From positions 1,116,001 through 1,180,000 of the forward strand of contig NZ_CP025979.1 in assembly GCF_002900365.1 (NCBI RefSeq): DNA of 64,000 bases. The letters run 5' to 3'. A program made the translations under genes and the position numbers. Positions 63,598 through 64,000 of this stretch are shown here, piece after piece (position 1 is the stretch's first letter; each line of letters begins with the position of its first letter). Below the pieces are notes generated by a model. It saw nothing but the letters and a program-made list of their open reading frames with translations, searched no databases and was not told the DNA's origin. This stretch comes from Escherichia marmotae. GTDB lineage: Bacteria; Pseudomonadota; Gammaproteobacteria; Enterobacterales; Enterobacteriaceae.

Positions 63598-63939
63598 TTA
63601 ACAGAGTCTCTCAGCTCTTTCAATAAACGGTGCCAGACTCACTTTTTCGCCTGGTTTATTGGGATCATCAATCTGGATCACCGAAATGGGCTGGGCTTTA
63701 GTCTTCCCGCTGGCTACTTCCTTTTGTGCGATATCGTTTAAAGGATACTGCACCAGGGTACTTGGGTTAATGACATACAAAGCATTGCCCGGACGACAGG
63801 TCAGCATCACCTCTTCGCGATTAAACGCCCATTTGTCTTTACCCATTTCAAAACGGCTGACGGTAATCACCTGCGGAGCCGCCAACGCCGCTGCCGAACT
63901 GGTGAGTAACAGAAACGCCAGAATACTTTTTTTCATCAT
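63598..63939 (-). CDS. yebY: DUF2511 periplasmic protein
   Basis: YebY (113 residues) has a cleavable signal peptide (MMKKSILAFLLLTSSAAALA) and a mature part with two Cys (LTCRPGN and ERLC at the end). It lies with yebZ and yobA, a copper-linked group (CopC/CopD relatives). The family has been linked to copper but the activity is not proven. Length equals K-12. Confidence 0.95.
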   Translation of the reverse strand: MMKKSILAFLLLTSSAAALAAPQVITVSRFEMGKDKWAFNREEVMLTCRPGNALYVINPSTLVQYPLNDIAQKEVASGKTKAQPISVIQIDDPNKPGEKVSLAPFIERAERLC

Positions 63940-63951
63940 TTTCGTAATCCA

Positions 63952-64000
63952 TCAAAAAGGTTCGAGAGTCGCAAGCAGGCTGATAATCACCAGCACTACC
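63952..64000 (-). CDS. yebZ: YebZ, C-terminal end only (cut by window edge)
   Basis: The last 15 codons (VVLVIISLLATLEPF and TGA) match the C-terminus of YebZ, a CopD-family inner-membrane protein. It is 12 bp upstream of yebY in the same orientation, as in K-12. The rest is outside the window. Confidence 0.75.
   Translation of the reverse strand, partial: VVLVIISLLATLEPF

Overview
This is chromosome of an Escherichia species. Nearly every backbone gene is recognisable at full length from the E. coli K-12 27-minute region: purU, tRNA-Tyr, narIJHG, narK, narXL, ychO, ychN, chaCBA, kdsA, sirB1/B2, prmC, prfA, hemA, lolB, ispE, prs, dauA, ychH, pth, ychF, dhaR, dhaKLM, treA, ymgE, ycgR. Several proteins (TreA, DhaR, NarX, YcgR) differ from K-12, as I remember it, by more than ordinary strain variation. 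A divergent E. coli lineage, a cryptic clade or a sister species such as E. fergusonii is therefore likely; I cannot decide which. Layout: 1-816 holds the 3' part of purU and one tRNA-Tyr gene with its stable-RNA promoter. 817-7722 is a seven-gene minus-strand operon absent from K-12. In transcription order it encodes a KAS III/OleA-like condensing enzyme, an OleD-like NAD(P)-dependent reductase, a metallo-beta-lactamase-fold hydrolase, a PaaK/F390-type adenylate-forming enzyme, a PAP2 phosphatase and two membrane di-iron desaturase/hydroxylases. It reads as an uncharacterised long-chain lipid pathway. 7974-19197 is the respiratory nitrate block with recognisable FNR and NarL sites. 19198-36614 is conserved housekeeping sequence, with one decayed ldr toxin gene after chaA. 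36804-44143 holds a small His-rich lipoprotein, the PTS-dependent dihydroxyacetone kinase operon with its regulator, and periplasmic trehalase. 44431-50909 is a second accessory operon: a substrate-binding protein (frameshifted), FecCD-type permease, ATPase, methyltransferase, ModD and a TonB-dependent receptor. It is preceded by a nearly perfect ModE operator, so it is best read as a molybdate/tungstate or metal-chelate uptake system. From 50959 the sequence becomes a damaged junction: ymgE with an internal deletion, ycgR cut by an IS66-family element, that IS66 cut by an IS4 without target duplication, then a lambdoid prophage remnant (antirepressor with a C4-like antisense RNA, DUF1133, YbcO-like and DUF1367 genes, a DUF1971 gene, a truncated cargo gene, an IS3-group element and a truncated integrase). 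It ends at sdsR/sraC, yebY and the end of yebZ, which in K-12 lie near 41 minutes. The window therefore joins two loci far apart in K-12 in the orientation expected of a large inversion across the replication terminus.
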